This document shows positions 24,756 to 33,979 of a DNA stretch of 64,000 nucleotides, piece by piece. The number at the start of each line of letters is the position of its first letter. Positions within the stretch are counted from its first letter, which is position 1. Under the pieces are notes generated by a model. The model did not search any database and had not been told where the DNA came from. It worked only from the letters and a program-made list of their open reading frames with translations. Origin of the DNA: Chloroflexota bacterium (GTDB lineage Bacteria > Chloroflexota > Dehalococcoidia > Tepidiformales > Tepidiformaceae); contig JAPOQN010000032.1 in assembly GCA_026710655.1 (NCBI GenBank), positions 17,583-81,582 of the forward strand, read 5' to 3'. The position numbers and the translations under genes are program-made.

Positions 24756-25073
24756 GTGGCAACCGAAGAACGCCTCAGCAGACTCGAAGGCGCTTACGAA
24801 CAGGTCGACATGCGCCTGGGCGACCTAACGCAGGCTGTTAGGTTTCTAGGCAGGGATGTCAACTCCTTCCGCCGGTCTGGCTACCTTGTCGAGGCTCGGC
24901 AGGAAGGCGTCGCCCTTCACACCATTCCCGCCAGAGCAGCCTCCAACCATGAGGATCGGTCCCTCCGACTCACGGCTGCCATGGATAGGCGCTTCAAGGC
25001 ATTCACTGTGTTTGTTGTGGTCGCGTGGTTGGCGACGAATGGGCTCTTGATCGGGCTGTATCTGCAGTCCTGA
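24756..25073 (+). CDS. Small coiled-coil protein with C-terminal membrane anchor
   Basis: A 105-residue protein. Residues 1-35 (ERLSRLEGAYEQVDMRLGDL) have heptad spacing typical of a coiled coil, and residues ~80-103 (FTVFVVVAWLATNGLLIGLYL) form one transmembrane helix, giving a tail-anchored layout. No family is recognised. Similar small coiled-coil/anchor proteins are common and often appear in accessory regions. Codon use is less GC-rich than in its neighbours. The GTG was chosen for its GGAGAGG ribosome binding site over an in-frame TTG 15 bases upstream. It is convergent with the NUDIX gene, four bases away. Confidence 0.6.
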   Translation: MATEERLSRLEGAYEQVDMRLGDLTQAVRFLGRDVNSFRRSGYLVEARQEGVALHTIPARAASNHEDRSLRLTAAMDRRFKAFTVFVVVAWLATNGLLIGLYLQS

Positions 25074-25077
25074 CTCG

Positions 25078-25614
25078 TCACTGATCCGACAGCCGGTCCC
25101 AGCGCAGGATGCCCGCAATCGACTTCGCGTCGATGATGCGCCCGTCGTCGATCGCAGCCACCGCCTCGTCCCGCGTCAGCCGCACGACCTCGATGTCCTC
25201 GTCCTCGTCGCCCGGCAGCGGGTCGGGCGTGAGGTCCGTGCAGAGGTACAGGTGGAGGTACTCGGTCGCGTAGCTGGGCGCAATCCAGAACCCGCCCAGC
25301 GGCTCCACCCGCTTGGCCCGCATCCCCACTTCCTCGCGCAGCTCGCGGGCAGCCGTGTCGCCGGGATCCTCGCCCGGCTCCAGTGTGCCCGCCGGGATCT
25401 CGAGCAACCGCGCGCGGGGGCCGTGACGGTACTGCTCGACCAGCAACAGCAGCCCGGCGCTGTCGACCGGGATCATGCAGACCGCTCCGGGGTGGTAGAT
25501 CATTTCGCGCCGGAACGTGTGCCCTTCCGCCATCCGAAGGGTGTCCAGGCGCAGGTCGAAGAGCCGCCCGTCGAACACGGTCTCGCTGTCGATGAGCTCC
25601 GGATGATCTGTCAT
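25078..25614 (-). CDS. NUDIX hydrolase, ADP-ribose pyrophosphatase-like
   Basis: A 178-residue NUDIX enzyme. The box GTLEPGEDPGDTAARELREEVG contains every consensus residue of G-x5-E-x7-R-E-U-x-E-E-x-G (seen here in shortened form: GEDPG ... RELREEVG). VCMIPVDSAGLLLLVEQYR before the box and GGFWIAPSYATEYLHLYLC after it fit the ADP-ribose / nucleoside-diphosphate-sugar pyrophosphatase group. It probably clears ADP-ribose or similar compounds. The ATG at 25614 gives a normal length for the family. It is divergent from the small membrane protein pair. Confidence 0.9.
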   Translation of the reverse strand: MTDHPELIDSETVFDGRLFDLRLDTLRMAEGHTFRREMIYHPGAVCMIPVDSAGLLLLVEQYRHGPRARLLEIPAGTLEPGEDPGDTAARELREEVGMRAKRVEPLGGFWIAPSYATEYLHLYLCTDLTPDPLPGDEDEDIEVVRLTRDEAVAAIDDGRIIDAKSIAGILRWDRLSDQ

Positions 25615-25732
25615 GCCGCCTCCAGTTGTCGGGCCTCGTTGCGGGTTGGCGCGGGGTGTCAGGGTAGCGCCCGAGTCCCGTAAGCGTGCTGACTGATTGC
25701 GCGTGGTACGGTTCCCGCAACGGGAGGTAAAG

Positions 25733-26176
25733 ATGCCCGGCGCGCTTAGGCAACTCGTATCGGTTTATCTGCTCCTCGTCGGTCTCGCGGTGGCCGTCCA
25801 GTTCATCATCTTCCCGTTCTACGAGGACCAGGACACCGACCTGTCAGTCTGGAAAGTGCTGGACTGGCTGATGGCTGTCGGCCTTGTGCTCGCCGTCGCG
25901 GGGGCGTACCTCCGCAAGCGCGCCTTCGACGCTTCCGTCGGAGACGATGCGCCCTGGCGGCAGTACGTCGAGGTGAACGGCCTCTTCTACGCCATGGTGG
26001 CGCTTACCCTGGCCTTCTTCCCGGCCTGGTTCTGGGTTGAGTGGGGAACCTACCCGGAGCGCGCGAGTTGGGTCATCTGGCACATGATCGACACGGCCCT
26101 GCCCATCCTCTTTGTGGTGCACGGGCTCCGTTCCTGGCGGGAATCGAACGCCCAGGCCCGTAGTCTCGGGCCGTAG
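25733..26176 (+). CDS. Four-helix membrane protein, first of a tandem pair
   Basis: A 147-residue integral membrane protein with four predicted helices. The first segment, QLVSVYLLLVGLAVAVQF, is very close to that of the next gene product (AVYLLLVGVAVGAYF), and both end with a helix containing DTALPILFV / DIAMPILAV, so they are paralogues. No cofactor-binding residues are obvious and no family is recognised. The ATG at 25733 has a perfect GGGAGG ribosome binding site; 12 upstream codons are also open. The pair is probably cotranscribed, with 14 bases between genes. Confidence 0.65.
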   Translation: MPGALRQLVSVYLLLVGLAVAVQFIIFPFYEDQDTDLSVWKVLDWLMAVGLVLAVAGAYLRKRAFDASVGDDAPWRQYVEVNGLFYAMVALTLAFFPAWFWVEWGTYPERASWVIWHMIDTALPILFVVHGLRSWRESNAQARSLGP

Positions 26177-26190
26177 CAAGGAGAACCTGC

Positions 26191-26610
26191 ATGGCAGCCA
26201 TACACCGACTCTTCGCCGTCTACCTGCTGTTGGTGGGTGTGGCCGTGGGAGCCTATTTCGTCATCTCCCCCCTCTACGCCGGCCAGGCCGGCGCGGGTGA
26301 CGCCCACGACATCTGGGAGATACTCAACTGGTTCATGGCCGTCACGGCCGTCCTCCTCGTGCTCGTGACCTTCACCGGCACGAAGTATCTTCCCGAAGAC
26401 GCGTCCTCGTGGGACAAGTTCGTGGCCAACGGGCGCTTCCATATCGCCCTGGCGCTCCTCCTCGGGTTCTTCAGCAACTGGTTCGCTGACCAGTGGGGCA
26501 ACGGCGAGTTTGGTCCCGTCCCCTTCCTCTGGGTGGTTATTGACATCGCGATGCCCATCCTGGCGGTCGAGATGGCTCTCAAGCTCTGGCTCAAGCCCGA
26601 ATCGCCGTAG
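26191..26610 (+). CDS. Four-helix membrane protein, second of a tandem pair
   Basis: A 139-residue paralogue of the preceding gene: the same order of four hydrophobic segments, with WEILNWFMAVTAVLLVL matching WKVLDWLMAVGLVLAV. It starts at an ATG after AAGGAGA. The middle loop (residues ~65-85) differs most. Function unknown; a heterodimer with its neighbour is an inference from the duplication and coupling. A strong hairpin follows the stop. Confidence 0.65.
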   Translation: MAAIHRLFAVYLLLVGVAVGAYFVISPLYAGQAGAGDAHDIWEILNWFMAVTAVLLVLVTFTGTKYLPEDASSWDKFVANGRFHIALALLLGFFSNWFADQWGNGEFGPVPFLWVVIDIAMPILAVEMALKLWLKPESP

Positions 26611-26642
26611 CGCCCTGCGCTAGGTGTCTGACCCTCAAAGCA

Positions 26643-26671
26643 GGACGCCGCCTCCTACAGAGGCGGCGTCC
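26643..26671. terminator. Strong bidirectional terminator hairpin
   Basis: Perfect 12-base arms GGACGCCGCCTC and GAGGCGGCGTCC enclose the loop CTACA. It sits between two convergent genes, the membrane protein and the sigma factor, so it can stop transcription from both sides. No T-run follows. Confidence 0.75.
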
Positions 26672-26697
26672 GCGTCGTAGAACCGTGGCCGTCGGCG

Positions 26698-28332
<1,635 letters not shown>

Positions 28333-28397
28333 GCGGCTGACAGGTACCCCTTGGTCGTGGAATTGGGATGGCGCTTGGGACACACAACGCCAAGGTC

Positions 28398-28403
28398 ATT
28401 GTA
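28398..28403 (-). promoter_or_regulatory. Extended -10 element (TGC-TACAAT) of the sigma factor gene
   Basis: On the minus strand TGTGCTACAAT gives a TGn-extended -10, with transcription expected to begin near 28390. No strong -35 is visible, in keeping with an extended -10 promoter. Confidence 0.55.
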
Positions 28404-28460
28404 GCACAAGTGAGCGGGTCTGGAGGGAGCGGGCCGTTCGCGGTCGACGACGTGGGGAAA

Positions 28461-28489
28461 GGCAACCATTGCCGATTGCGAGATACAAT
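28461..28489 (+). promoter_or_regulatory. Toxin-antitoxin promoter: inverted repeat plus TACAAT
   Basis: GGCAA-CCA-TTGCC (28461-28473) is a perfect dyad that would cover the -35 and spacer region, ten bases before the -10 TACAAT (28484-28489). The toxin ATG is eight bases after the -10, so the mRNA is probably leaderless. Autoregulation by the toxin-antitoxin complex at this dyad is the simplest reading. Confidence 0.55.
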
Positions 28490-28497
28490 CCTGATGC

Positions 28498-28794
28498 ATG
28501 GTCGAGATTCGCGAAACCGCTTTCTTCACTCGTTGGATGGAAAGGCTGGACTTCGAAGTCCAGGCACGCATCTTGAACCGCATTGAGCGACTCCGAAAGG
28601 GAAATCCCGGAGACGTCCGCTCTGTGGGGGAAGGAGTCTCCGAACTCCGCATCCACTCCGGCCCTGGCTATCGGGTGTACTATGTTCAGAGGCGCGGAGG
28701 GCTGATTGTTCTGCTGGTAGGTGGTGACAAGTCGAGCCAGCGCCGGGACATCAGGAGAGCGCTCGCTACCGCACGTGAACCCGAGGAGAACTGA
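28498..28794 (+). CDS. RelE/ParE-family toxin (HigB / addiction-killer type)
   Basis: A 98-residue RelE-fold protein. VEIRETAFFTRWMERL at the start, NRIERLRKGNPGDVRSVGEGVSELRI in the middle and GYRVYYVQR followed by LLVGGDKSSQRRDIRRA at the end are the pattern of the addiction-killer subgroup, usually a ribosome-dependent mRNA endonuclease. Basic residues at the expected active-site positions (RIHSGPGYRVYY, K-S-S-Q-R-R) are kept, so the toxin looks intact. The toxin gene comes first, as in higBA. The antitoxin gene follows two bases downstream. Codon use is less GC-rich than in the flanking genes. Confidence 0.88.
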   Translation: MVEIRETAFFTRWMERLDFEVQARILNRIERLRKGNPGDVRSVGEGVSELRIHSGPGYRVYYVQRRGGLIVLLVGGDKSSQRRDIRRALATAREPEEN

Positions 28795-28796
28795 CG

Positions 28797-29030
28797 ATGG
28801 TGGAGACGAGGCCTTGGGACGTTGTGAACTACCTCCAGACCGGTGAGGCTCAGGCCGCGTACCTGAAGGTGGCGCTTGAGGATGGCGACCCGCAACGGAT
28901 CGTGGAAGCGCTTACCGACGTCGCCAGAGCCAGAGGGCTTCAGTCGGAGCTGCAGGAGGAACTGCAACTCCAGATAGTCGGCGAGGACGCGACGCTCCGG
29001 CCAGAGCCGGTCATGTCCCCCGCTGACTGA
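28797..29030 (+). CDS. Antitoxin of the addiction module, shortened and lacking its helix-turn-helix
   Basis: A 77-residue protein whose first part, RPWDVVNYLQTGEAQAAYLKVALEDGDPQRIVEAL, is typical of the HigA-like antidote proteins paired with addiction-killer toxins. Relatives continue after DVARARG with a DNA-binding helix-turn-helix and reach about 95-105 residues. Here that part is replaced by LQSELQEELQLQIVGEDATL and a short tail. Neither alternative frame restores a recognisable helix-turn-helix, so this looks like a real variant or an old truncation. It may still neutralise the toxin, since the N-terminal half often contacts it. Confidence 0.75.
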   Translation: MVETRPWDVVNYLQTGEAQAAYLKVALEDGDPQRIVEALTDVARARGLQSELQEELQLQIVGEDATLRPEPVMSPAD

Positions 29031-29057
29031 TTCTGTAGCGCTGCCGGAGCAGCACCC

Positions 29058-29429
29058 CTAGTCGCCCGTCGGGAGTCCCGCCTCCGCCCACGCGTCCGTG
29101 CCGCCCTCGACGTTGTACAGCTCCAGGTCGTCCAGACCCGCTGCTGTCGCGTACTCCGCCGCGAGGGCACTGCGACCGCCCATCTTGCAGATGAACAGCA
29201 CTTCCTTCTTGTCGCCCGCGAAATCGCGGATCTGCTTCAGCTCGTTCATCACCGTGTTCACGGGAATCAGGCGCACGCCCTTGGCGTGAACCTCGACGTA
29301 TTCGTGCGGATCCCGCACGTCGACCATCACGGCGTCGCCGTTGTCGAGCTTTTCCTTCGCCTCTTCGATCGAGAGCCTCGTGAACGGCTCTCGCGGGTCT
29401 TTCGTAGCCACCGGAACTGCCTCACTCAT
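29058..29429 (-). CDS. Rhodanese-like domain protein
   Basis: A 123-residue single-domain rhodanese. It begins with FTRLSIEEAKEKLDNGDAVMVDVRDPHEY, with the CH2A-type element, and has the active-site loop FICKMGGRSALAAEYA with the catalytic Cys (about residue 84). The C-terminal LYNVEGGTDAWAEAGLP is the standard final motif. It probably transfers sulfane sulfur to an unknown acceptor. The ATG at 29429 aligns with family starts; 51 upstream open codons overlap the divergent methyltransferase gene. A TAGTCT hexamer at 29446-29451 on the minus strand could be its -10. Confidence 0.9.
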   Translation of the reverse strand: MSEAVPVATKDPREPFTRLSIEEAKEKLDNGDAVMVDVRDPHEYVEVHAKGVRLIPVNTVMNELKQIRDFAGDKKEVLFICKMGGRSALAAEYATAAGLDDLELYNVEGGTDAWAEAGLPTGD

Positions 29430-29514
29430 GTGCGTAGTGCCGCTCAGACTAGCACGGGAAAGGCGTTTCCCGCCCCGTCTGGCAAGGCCTCGCGCGATGT
29501 GCCACGCTGCCCCC

Positions 29515-30357
29515 GTGACCGACCCCCTCCGTCCCGACCCCGCCGCTGCCGCGACCGCCTGGGCTGGCCGCGTGCGCCGCAACCGCGAGCAGGTCGAGCG
29601 TCGCCGGGTCGTCCTCCCCGAGCGGGGCGACTTCTATGCGCCAATAGCGAACTGGTTCCGCGCCGACCCCCGCCGCGAGGGTGACGCCACCCTCGACGCC
29701 CTCCGCGCCCTCGTGCGTCCCGACGACAGCGTGCTCGACATCGGCGCCGGGGGCGGGCGCTACTCCCTCCCCCTCGCCCTCCACGCCCGCGAGGTCATCG
29801 GGGTGGAACCTTCCGAAGCCATGCGCGAGGTGCTCACCGAGGGCATGACCGAACACGGCATCGACAACATCCGCGTCGTCGACACCCGCTGGCCCGCCGA
29901 CGATCCCCTCAGCGCCGACGTTGCCCTCATCTCTCACGTCGGCTACGACATCGAGGACTTTGGCCCCTTCCTCGACGCGATGGAGGAGGCCGCCGATCGC
30001 CTCTGCGTCGCCGCCCTGCTGAGCCGCCCCCCGCCCTCCCGCTCCGACCCCTTCTGGGAGGCCGTCCACGGCGAGCCCCGCGACCCACTCCCCGCGCTGC
30101 CCGAGTTCCTCGCCCTGCAGCTCGCCCGCGGACGGCTCTGCGAGGTCTCGTTCGTCGAGTACGGCGGCATCGCCTATGACACCGAGGACGACGTGGTCGC
30201 CTTCCTCCGTCAGCAGCTCTGGATCGCCGAAGGCAGCCCCCAGGACGAGCAACTCCTCGCCATGCTCCCCGACTACATCCACGAGGAGGGCGGCCGCGTT
30301 GAGTTCAACTGGGATCCGGGCGTGCTCGGAATCGTGAGCTGGACCCCGCCCGCGTAG
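29515..30357 (+). CDS. SAM-dependent class I methyltransferase
   Basis: A 280-residue methyltransferase. The SAM-binding motif I reads SVLDIGAGGGRYSLPLAL and motif II VIGVEPSEAMREVL, both canonical. The N-terminal helices (WAGRVRRNREQVERRR, IANWFRADPRREGD) form a lid that varies with substrate. The C-terminal part does not identify the substrate. A GTG at 29515 preceded by CACGCT looks like a leaderless start; an in-frame ATG at 29497 is the alternative. It is divergent from the rhodanese gene and convergent with fbiC, ending three bases from it. Confidence 0.83.
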   Translation: MTDPLRPDPAAAATAWAGRVRRNREQVERRRVVLPERGDFYAPIANWFRADPRREGDATLDALRALVRPDDSVLDIGAGGGRYSLPLALHAREVIGVEPSEAMREVLTEGMTEHGIDNIRVVDTRWPADDPLSADVALISHVGYDIEDFGPFLDAMEEAADRLCVAALLSRPPPSRSDPFWEAVHGEPRDPLPALPEFLALQLARGRLCEVSFVEYGGIAYDTEDDVVAFLRQQLWIAEGSPQDEQLLAMLPDYIHEEGGRVEFNWDPGVLGIVSWTPPA

Positions 30358-30359
30358 AG

Positions 30360-32789
30360 CTAGCCTGAGCGCGCGTACTTCTTCGCCGGCGTCAGGATGA
30401 TTGGCGTGAGCTCGTCGGCGCCGTAGGAGGTGCGCTGGCGCTCCGCCGGCGGAGTGCCGTACGTCGTCGTGCGCTGGCGGGGCAGCCGCCCGATGCTCGT
30501 GATCAGCTCGTCCATCGCCTCGGGGGGCATCTCCTGGCCGTGGCTGGCTCCTGCCGCCCGGCTGATGCTCTCGTTCATGAGCGTCCCGCCCATGTCGTTC
30601 GCCCCTGCCAGCAGGCAGGCAGCGGATCCCGCCGAACCCATCTTCACCCACGACACCTGGATGTTCGTGATGAGCGGGTGCAGCGCCAGCCGCGAGACGG
30701 CGTGCATCAGGATCGCCTCGCGCCAGGTCGGACCCTTGCGCGCGCGCCCCTTCAGGTAGATGGGCGCCTCCATGTGCACGAACGGCAGCGGTACGAACTC
30801 GCTGATGCCGCCCGTGCGCGCCTGCAGCTCGCGCAGGCGCAGCAGGTGCCGCGCCCACGACACGGGCCCGTCGATGTGCCCGTACATGATCGTCGAAGTG
30901 GTCGTGAACCCGACCTCGTGCGCCGACCCCACCACCTCAAGCCACTGGTCCGTGCTCAGCTTGTCGGGGCAGAGGGTGTCGCGAACCTCGTCGTCGAGGA
31001 TCTCGGCGGCGGTGCCGGGCAGCGTGCCCAGCCCCGAGGCCTTCAGCCGCCCCAGGAACTCCTTCACCGGAATCCCCAGCGTTTCCGCCCCTTGGTGAAC
31101 CTCCAGCGGCGAGAATGCGTGGACGTGCATGTCGGGCAGCGCGTCTTTCACCGCCTCGCACAGCTCCAGGTAGGTAGCGCCCGTGTACTCGGGGTGAATC
31201 CCGCCCTGCATGCAGACCTCGGTCGCGCCCCGCTCCCACGCCTCGCGCGCACGGCGCACCACCTCGTCCAGCCCCAGGTCGTACGGCTTGCCCCGCAGGT
31301 TCTCGCTCAGCTTCCCTTTCGAGAAGGCGCAGAACTGGCACTTGAAGTAGCAGATGTTCGTGTAGTTGATGTTGCGGTTCACGACGTACCGCACGATGTC
31401 GCCCGAGACCTCCGCGCGAAGCTCGTCGGCGGCCGCGCAGACGTAGTCGAATTCGGGGCCGCGTACCTCGAACAGCCGCGCGATCTCGCCCTCCGCCAGC
31501 TCCTCTCCCCGCCGCGCTTTCGACACCAGCGCGGGCACGGGTGAATGAGGTGGCAGCGTCTCCGGCTCCTGCCGCGGGAAGGTGTAGCCCTCTGGCGGTT
31601 CGAGCACCGCGCCCGGCGCCCACTCGCCCTCGCGCGCGTAGCCGTCCGCGTCCATCGACCGCAGGACCTCGGTCGCCATCTTCTTGCTCTGCCAGCGAGC
31701 GCTGTCCTTCGCGTAGCTCGGGTAGACCGCCAGCCTTTCGGCGAGGTGGTGTCCCGCGGCCTCCGTCTGGCGGCGCAGCTCCTCGAGCTGTGGCCACGGC
31801 GCCTCCGGGTTCACATGGTCGATCGTGACCGGCGAGACGCCGCCCCAATCGCTCAGGCCGGCCGCCACCAGCTTCCCGTACGACTCGGGCATCAGGTTGG
31901 GTGGCGCCTGCACGCCGATCTCCGGTCCGAACAGGATGCGTGCCATCGCCAGCGTCCAGAGCAGGTCGTCGAAGTCGGGCTCGGGCGCGTCCGCCATCTT
32001 CGTGTCTGGCTTGGCCCGGAAGTTCTGGATGATCAGTTCCTGGATGTGCCCGTGCTCTTCGTGCAGCTCGCGCAGGGCCAGCAGCGACTCGATCCGTTCC
32101 CGGCGCGTCTCGCCGATGCCGATGAGGATGCCAGAAGTGAACGGCACCTGGAGCTCGCCCGCCAGCCGCATCGTCTCCAGGCGGGCGGCGGGCTCCTTGT
32201 CCGGCGATCCGTGGTGAACCTGTCCCTTCTCCATCAGCCGCGGAGAGAGGCTTTCCAGCATGATTCCCTGCGAGACCGACACCTCCCGCAGCAAGGCGAT
32301 GTCCTCGCGCGTCATTACGCCGGGGTTGGCGTGGGGCAGCAGTCCTGTCTCCTCCGCCACGATGCCCGCGACTTCCGCAAGGTACGAGATGGTCGTTTCG
32401 TGGCCGAGCGCGGCCAGCTCCTCGCGCGCCACCTTGTAGCGCAGCTCGGGCTTGTCCCCGAGCGTGAAGAGCGCCTCCGTGCAGCCCGCCGCCGCCCCCG
32501 CCCGTGCAATCTCCAGCACCTCGTCGATGCTCATGTAGGCGCGCTCGCCGCGCTTGGGCGGCTGCGCGAAGGTGCAGTAGTGGCAGACGTCGCGGCACAG
32601 CTTCGTCAGCGGAATGAAGATGTTGCGCGAGTAGGAGATGACGTGGTCGTGGGCCTGGTCGCGGAGCGCCCCCGCTGCCGCCGTCAGGGCGGCGAGGTCG
32701 GTTTCCCCGGCAAGGGCGAGGCCCTCATCCGGCGTGGGGCTCACGCCCGCCAGGGCTCGCGCCAGAACTGCCTCGGTCGTCTCTCGCAT
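30360..32789 (-). CDS. fbiC: FO synthase, fused CofG-CofH (FbiC)
   Basis: An 809-residue two-domain radical SAM enzyme that makes 7,8-didemethyl-8-hydroxy-5-deazariboflavin (FO), the chromophore of coenzyme F420, from a flavin precursor and tyrosine. The CofG half has PLTKLCRDVCHYC (Cys 65, 69, 72) and the CofH half NYTNICYFKCQFCAFSKG, each a C-x3-C-x2-C cluster site. MQGGIHPEYTG and GTLPGTAAEILDDEVR are typical of CofH. The ATG at 32789 has CGGAG at close spacing; a GTG two codons earlier is less likely. The gene is divergent from an HxlR regulator, with overlapping promoters. Confidence 0.95.
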   Translation of the reverse strand: MRETTEAVLARALAGVSPTPDEGLALAGETDLAALTAAAGALRDQAHDHVISYSRNIFIPLTKLCRDVCHYCTFAQPPKRGERAYMSIDEVLEIARAGAAAGCTEALFTLGDKPELRYKVAREELAALGHETTISYLAEVAGIVAEETGLLPHANPGVMTREDIALLREVSVSQGIMLESLSPRLMEKGQVHHGSPDKEPAARLETMRLAGELQVPFTSGILIGIGETRRERIESLLALRELHEEHGHIQELIIQNFRAKPDTKMADAPEPDFDDLLWTLAMARILFGPEIGVQAPPNLMPESYGKLVAAGLSDWGGVSPVTIDHVNPEAPWPQLEELRRQTEAAGHHLAERLAVYPSYAKDSARWQSKKMATEVLRSMDADGYAREGEWAPGAVLEPPEGYTFPRQEPETLPPHSPVPALVSKARRGEELAEGEIARLFEVRGPEFDYVCAAADELRAEVSGDIVRYVVNRNINYTNICYFKCQFCAFSKGKLSENLRGKPYDLGLDEVVRRAREAWERGATEVCMQGGIHPEYTGATYLELCEAVKDALPDMHVHAFSPLEVHQGAETLGIPVKEFLGRLKASGLGTLPGTAAEILDDEVRDTLCPDKLSTDQWLEVVGSAHEVGFTTTSTIMYGHIDGPVSWARHLLRLRELQARTGGISEFVPLPFVHMEAPIYLKGRARKGPTWREAILMHAVSRLALHPLITNIQVSWVKMGSAGSAACLLAGANDMGGTLMNESISRAAGASHGQEMPPEAMDELITSIGRLPRQRTTTYGTPPAERQRTSYGADELTPIILTPAKKYARSG

Positions 32790-32830
32790 CCGCACTCCGG
32801 GGCCCGCTCTTCGACCCGGGCCGGTACTCG

Positions 32831-32840
32831 ATAGTACAAT
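32831..32840. promoter_or_regulatory. Overlapping divergent -10 elements between fbiC and the HxlR regulator
   Basis: ATAGTACAAT holds TACAAT on the plus strand (32835-32840, for the regulator) and TACTAT on the minus strand (32836-32831, for fbiC). TCGACC upstream on the plus strand and TTGTGA or TGTGAC on the minus strand are weak -35 candidates. Both promoters cannot be used at once. Confidence 0.5.
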
Positions 32841-32885
32841 ACGACTCGCTAGCTCGTCACAACCGACGGAGAGGAAGCAGCAAGC

Positions 32886-33308
32886 ATGATCTCGCGAAGC
32901 GTCCGCTGCCCCGTCGCCTCTACCCTCGACCTCGTCGGCGACCGCTGGACGCTGCTTATCGTGCGCGACCTGCTAAAGGGTGACGCCCGCTTCGGCGAGC
33001 TGCGCCGCTCCGTCGAGGGCATCACGAGCAGTGTCCTCTCCTCGCGGCTCAAGCTGCTCGAAGCCGAGGGCCTCGTCGAGACCCGCCTTTACAGCGACCA
33101 CCCGCCCCGTGCCGAGTACTTTCTCACGCCCAAGGGCCACTCCCTCGGCGTCGTCGTGGGCGCCCTCGCCACCTGGGGCGAACGCCACACCGACAACGAC
33201 CTCAGCATCGTCGACCACCGCTGCGGACACGGCGTCGACGTGGTCTACCACTGCCCCACCTGCGACCGGTCCGCCCCCCGCTCCCAGATCCGCATCGTCC
33301 CCGCCTGA
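32886..33308 (+). CDS. HxlR-family winged-helix transcriptional regulator
   Basis: A 140-residue regulator. CPVASTLDLVGDRWTLLIVRDLLKGDARFGELRRSVEGI is the conserved HxlR N-terminus in pieces, and SSRLKLLEAEGLV is the recognition helix and wing start. The C-terminus has extra cysteines and histidines (HRCGHGVDVVYHCPTC), suggesting a small zinc or metal site, found in a subset of the family. The likely ligand-responsive Cys is the one before the first helix (RSVRCPVAS). It is divergent from fbiC, making F420 synthesis a reasonable target. The ribosome binding site is GGAGAGGAAG. Confidence 0.9.
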   Translation: MISRSVRCPVASTLDLVGDRWTLLIVRDLLKGDARFGELRRSVEGITSSVLSSRLKLLEAEGLVETRLYSDHPPRAEYFLTPKGHSLGVVVGALATWGERHTDNDLSIVDHRCGHGVDVVYHCPTCDRSAPRSQIRIVPA

Positions 33309-33324
33309 GGGCTCCCGGAGTTTG
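33305..33324 (+). repeat. Left copy of a 20-bp direct repeat flanking the retropepsin-like gene
   Basis: CTGAGGGCTCCCGGAGTTTG includes the TGA stop of the HxlR gene. It recurs with one mismatch (19/20) at 33892-33911, so about 570 bases containing one gene are bracketed. Confidence 0.75.
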
Positions 33325-33385
33325 AGAACCGCCGGTAGCGCCTGCCTGCGGGCAGCCCCATCTTCACTGCCATGGGGCGGTGGCC

Positions 33386-33769
33386 CTATCCGAGGTACGG
33401 CTGTCCCTTGATTCCAATCAGCATCAACGGGGCCGGAACAAGCTGGTGTTCCGTGGTGTCGGGAACGAGGCCAAGTTCCTGTAGGGATGTGGCCCCGAGG
33501 ATGAAGCAGTCCTCTTCCCCGAAAATCACCCGCGCGGTACTGGCCCTGTCCCCAATCTGGAAGCGCGCCTCTCCTACCGGGTAGGTCTTCCACTCCGTAT
33601 CGGCAAGCTGCAACTTGTCTTCACGGTCGGGTTCGATCCCCAGCGTCTCCCTCAAAATCGAGTCGGGTAGTTTGGAGTAGATGGCGCCGGTGTCCACAAC
33701 CATGTCGCAATTGAAGTAGTCGCTGTCGCGGGGATGCGATACGCGTACGCGAACCTGGAACATTCCCAT
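33386..33769 (-). CDS. Retropepsin-like aspartic protease domain protein
   Basis: A 127-residue single-domain protein. MVVDTGAIYSKLPDSIL carries the active-site D-T-G of clan AA aspartic proteases; IGDRASTARVIFGEEDCFILGATSLQELGL corresponds to the second part of the fold, including the ILGxxxL motif. Retropepsin-like proteins of this size act as dimers. The usual ALIDSGA form is replaced by VVDTGA. The ribosome binding site GGGAGG is strong. It sits alone between two direct repeats and is less GC-rich than its surroundings, which suggests a recent insertion. Target unknown. Confidence 0.78.
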   Translation of the reverse strand: MGMFQVRVRVSHPRDSDYFNCDMVVDTGAIYSKLPDSILRETLGIEPDREDKLQLADTEWKTYPVGEARFQIGDRASTARVIFGEEDCFILGATSLQELGLVPDTTEHQLVPAPLMLIGIKGQPYLG

Positions 33770-33891
33770 ACCGATTCCCTCCCCTGCGGGTCAGCCCTCG
33801 ACTACAGGATAGCTCCCACCGCCTTGCCTGACACCTCTAATCGTTGGTGGCCGGGGCTGGTCCTAGCTGGAGGACCTCCGGCCTCGACACT

Positions 33892-33911
33892 CTGAAGGCT
33901 CCCGGAGTTTG
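33892..33911 (+). repeat. Right copy of the 20-bp direct repeat
   Basis: CTGAAGGCTCCCGGAGTTTG matches the left copy at 19 of 20 positions. It lies just upstream of the coaE promoter region; a TATCCT -10 candidate is at 33933-33938. Confidence 0.75.
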
Positions 33912-33979
33912 CCCCCCCTCGACCCTCCCCCGTATCCTGCTCTATTCAGGAAGTCCCCACCTCGATCGGGAGTGAGCAC

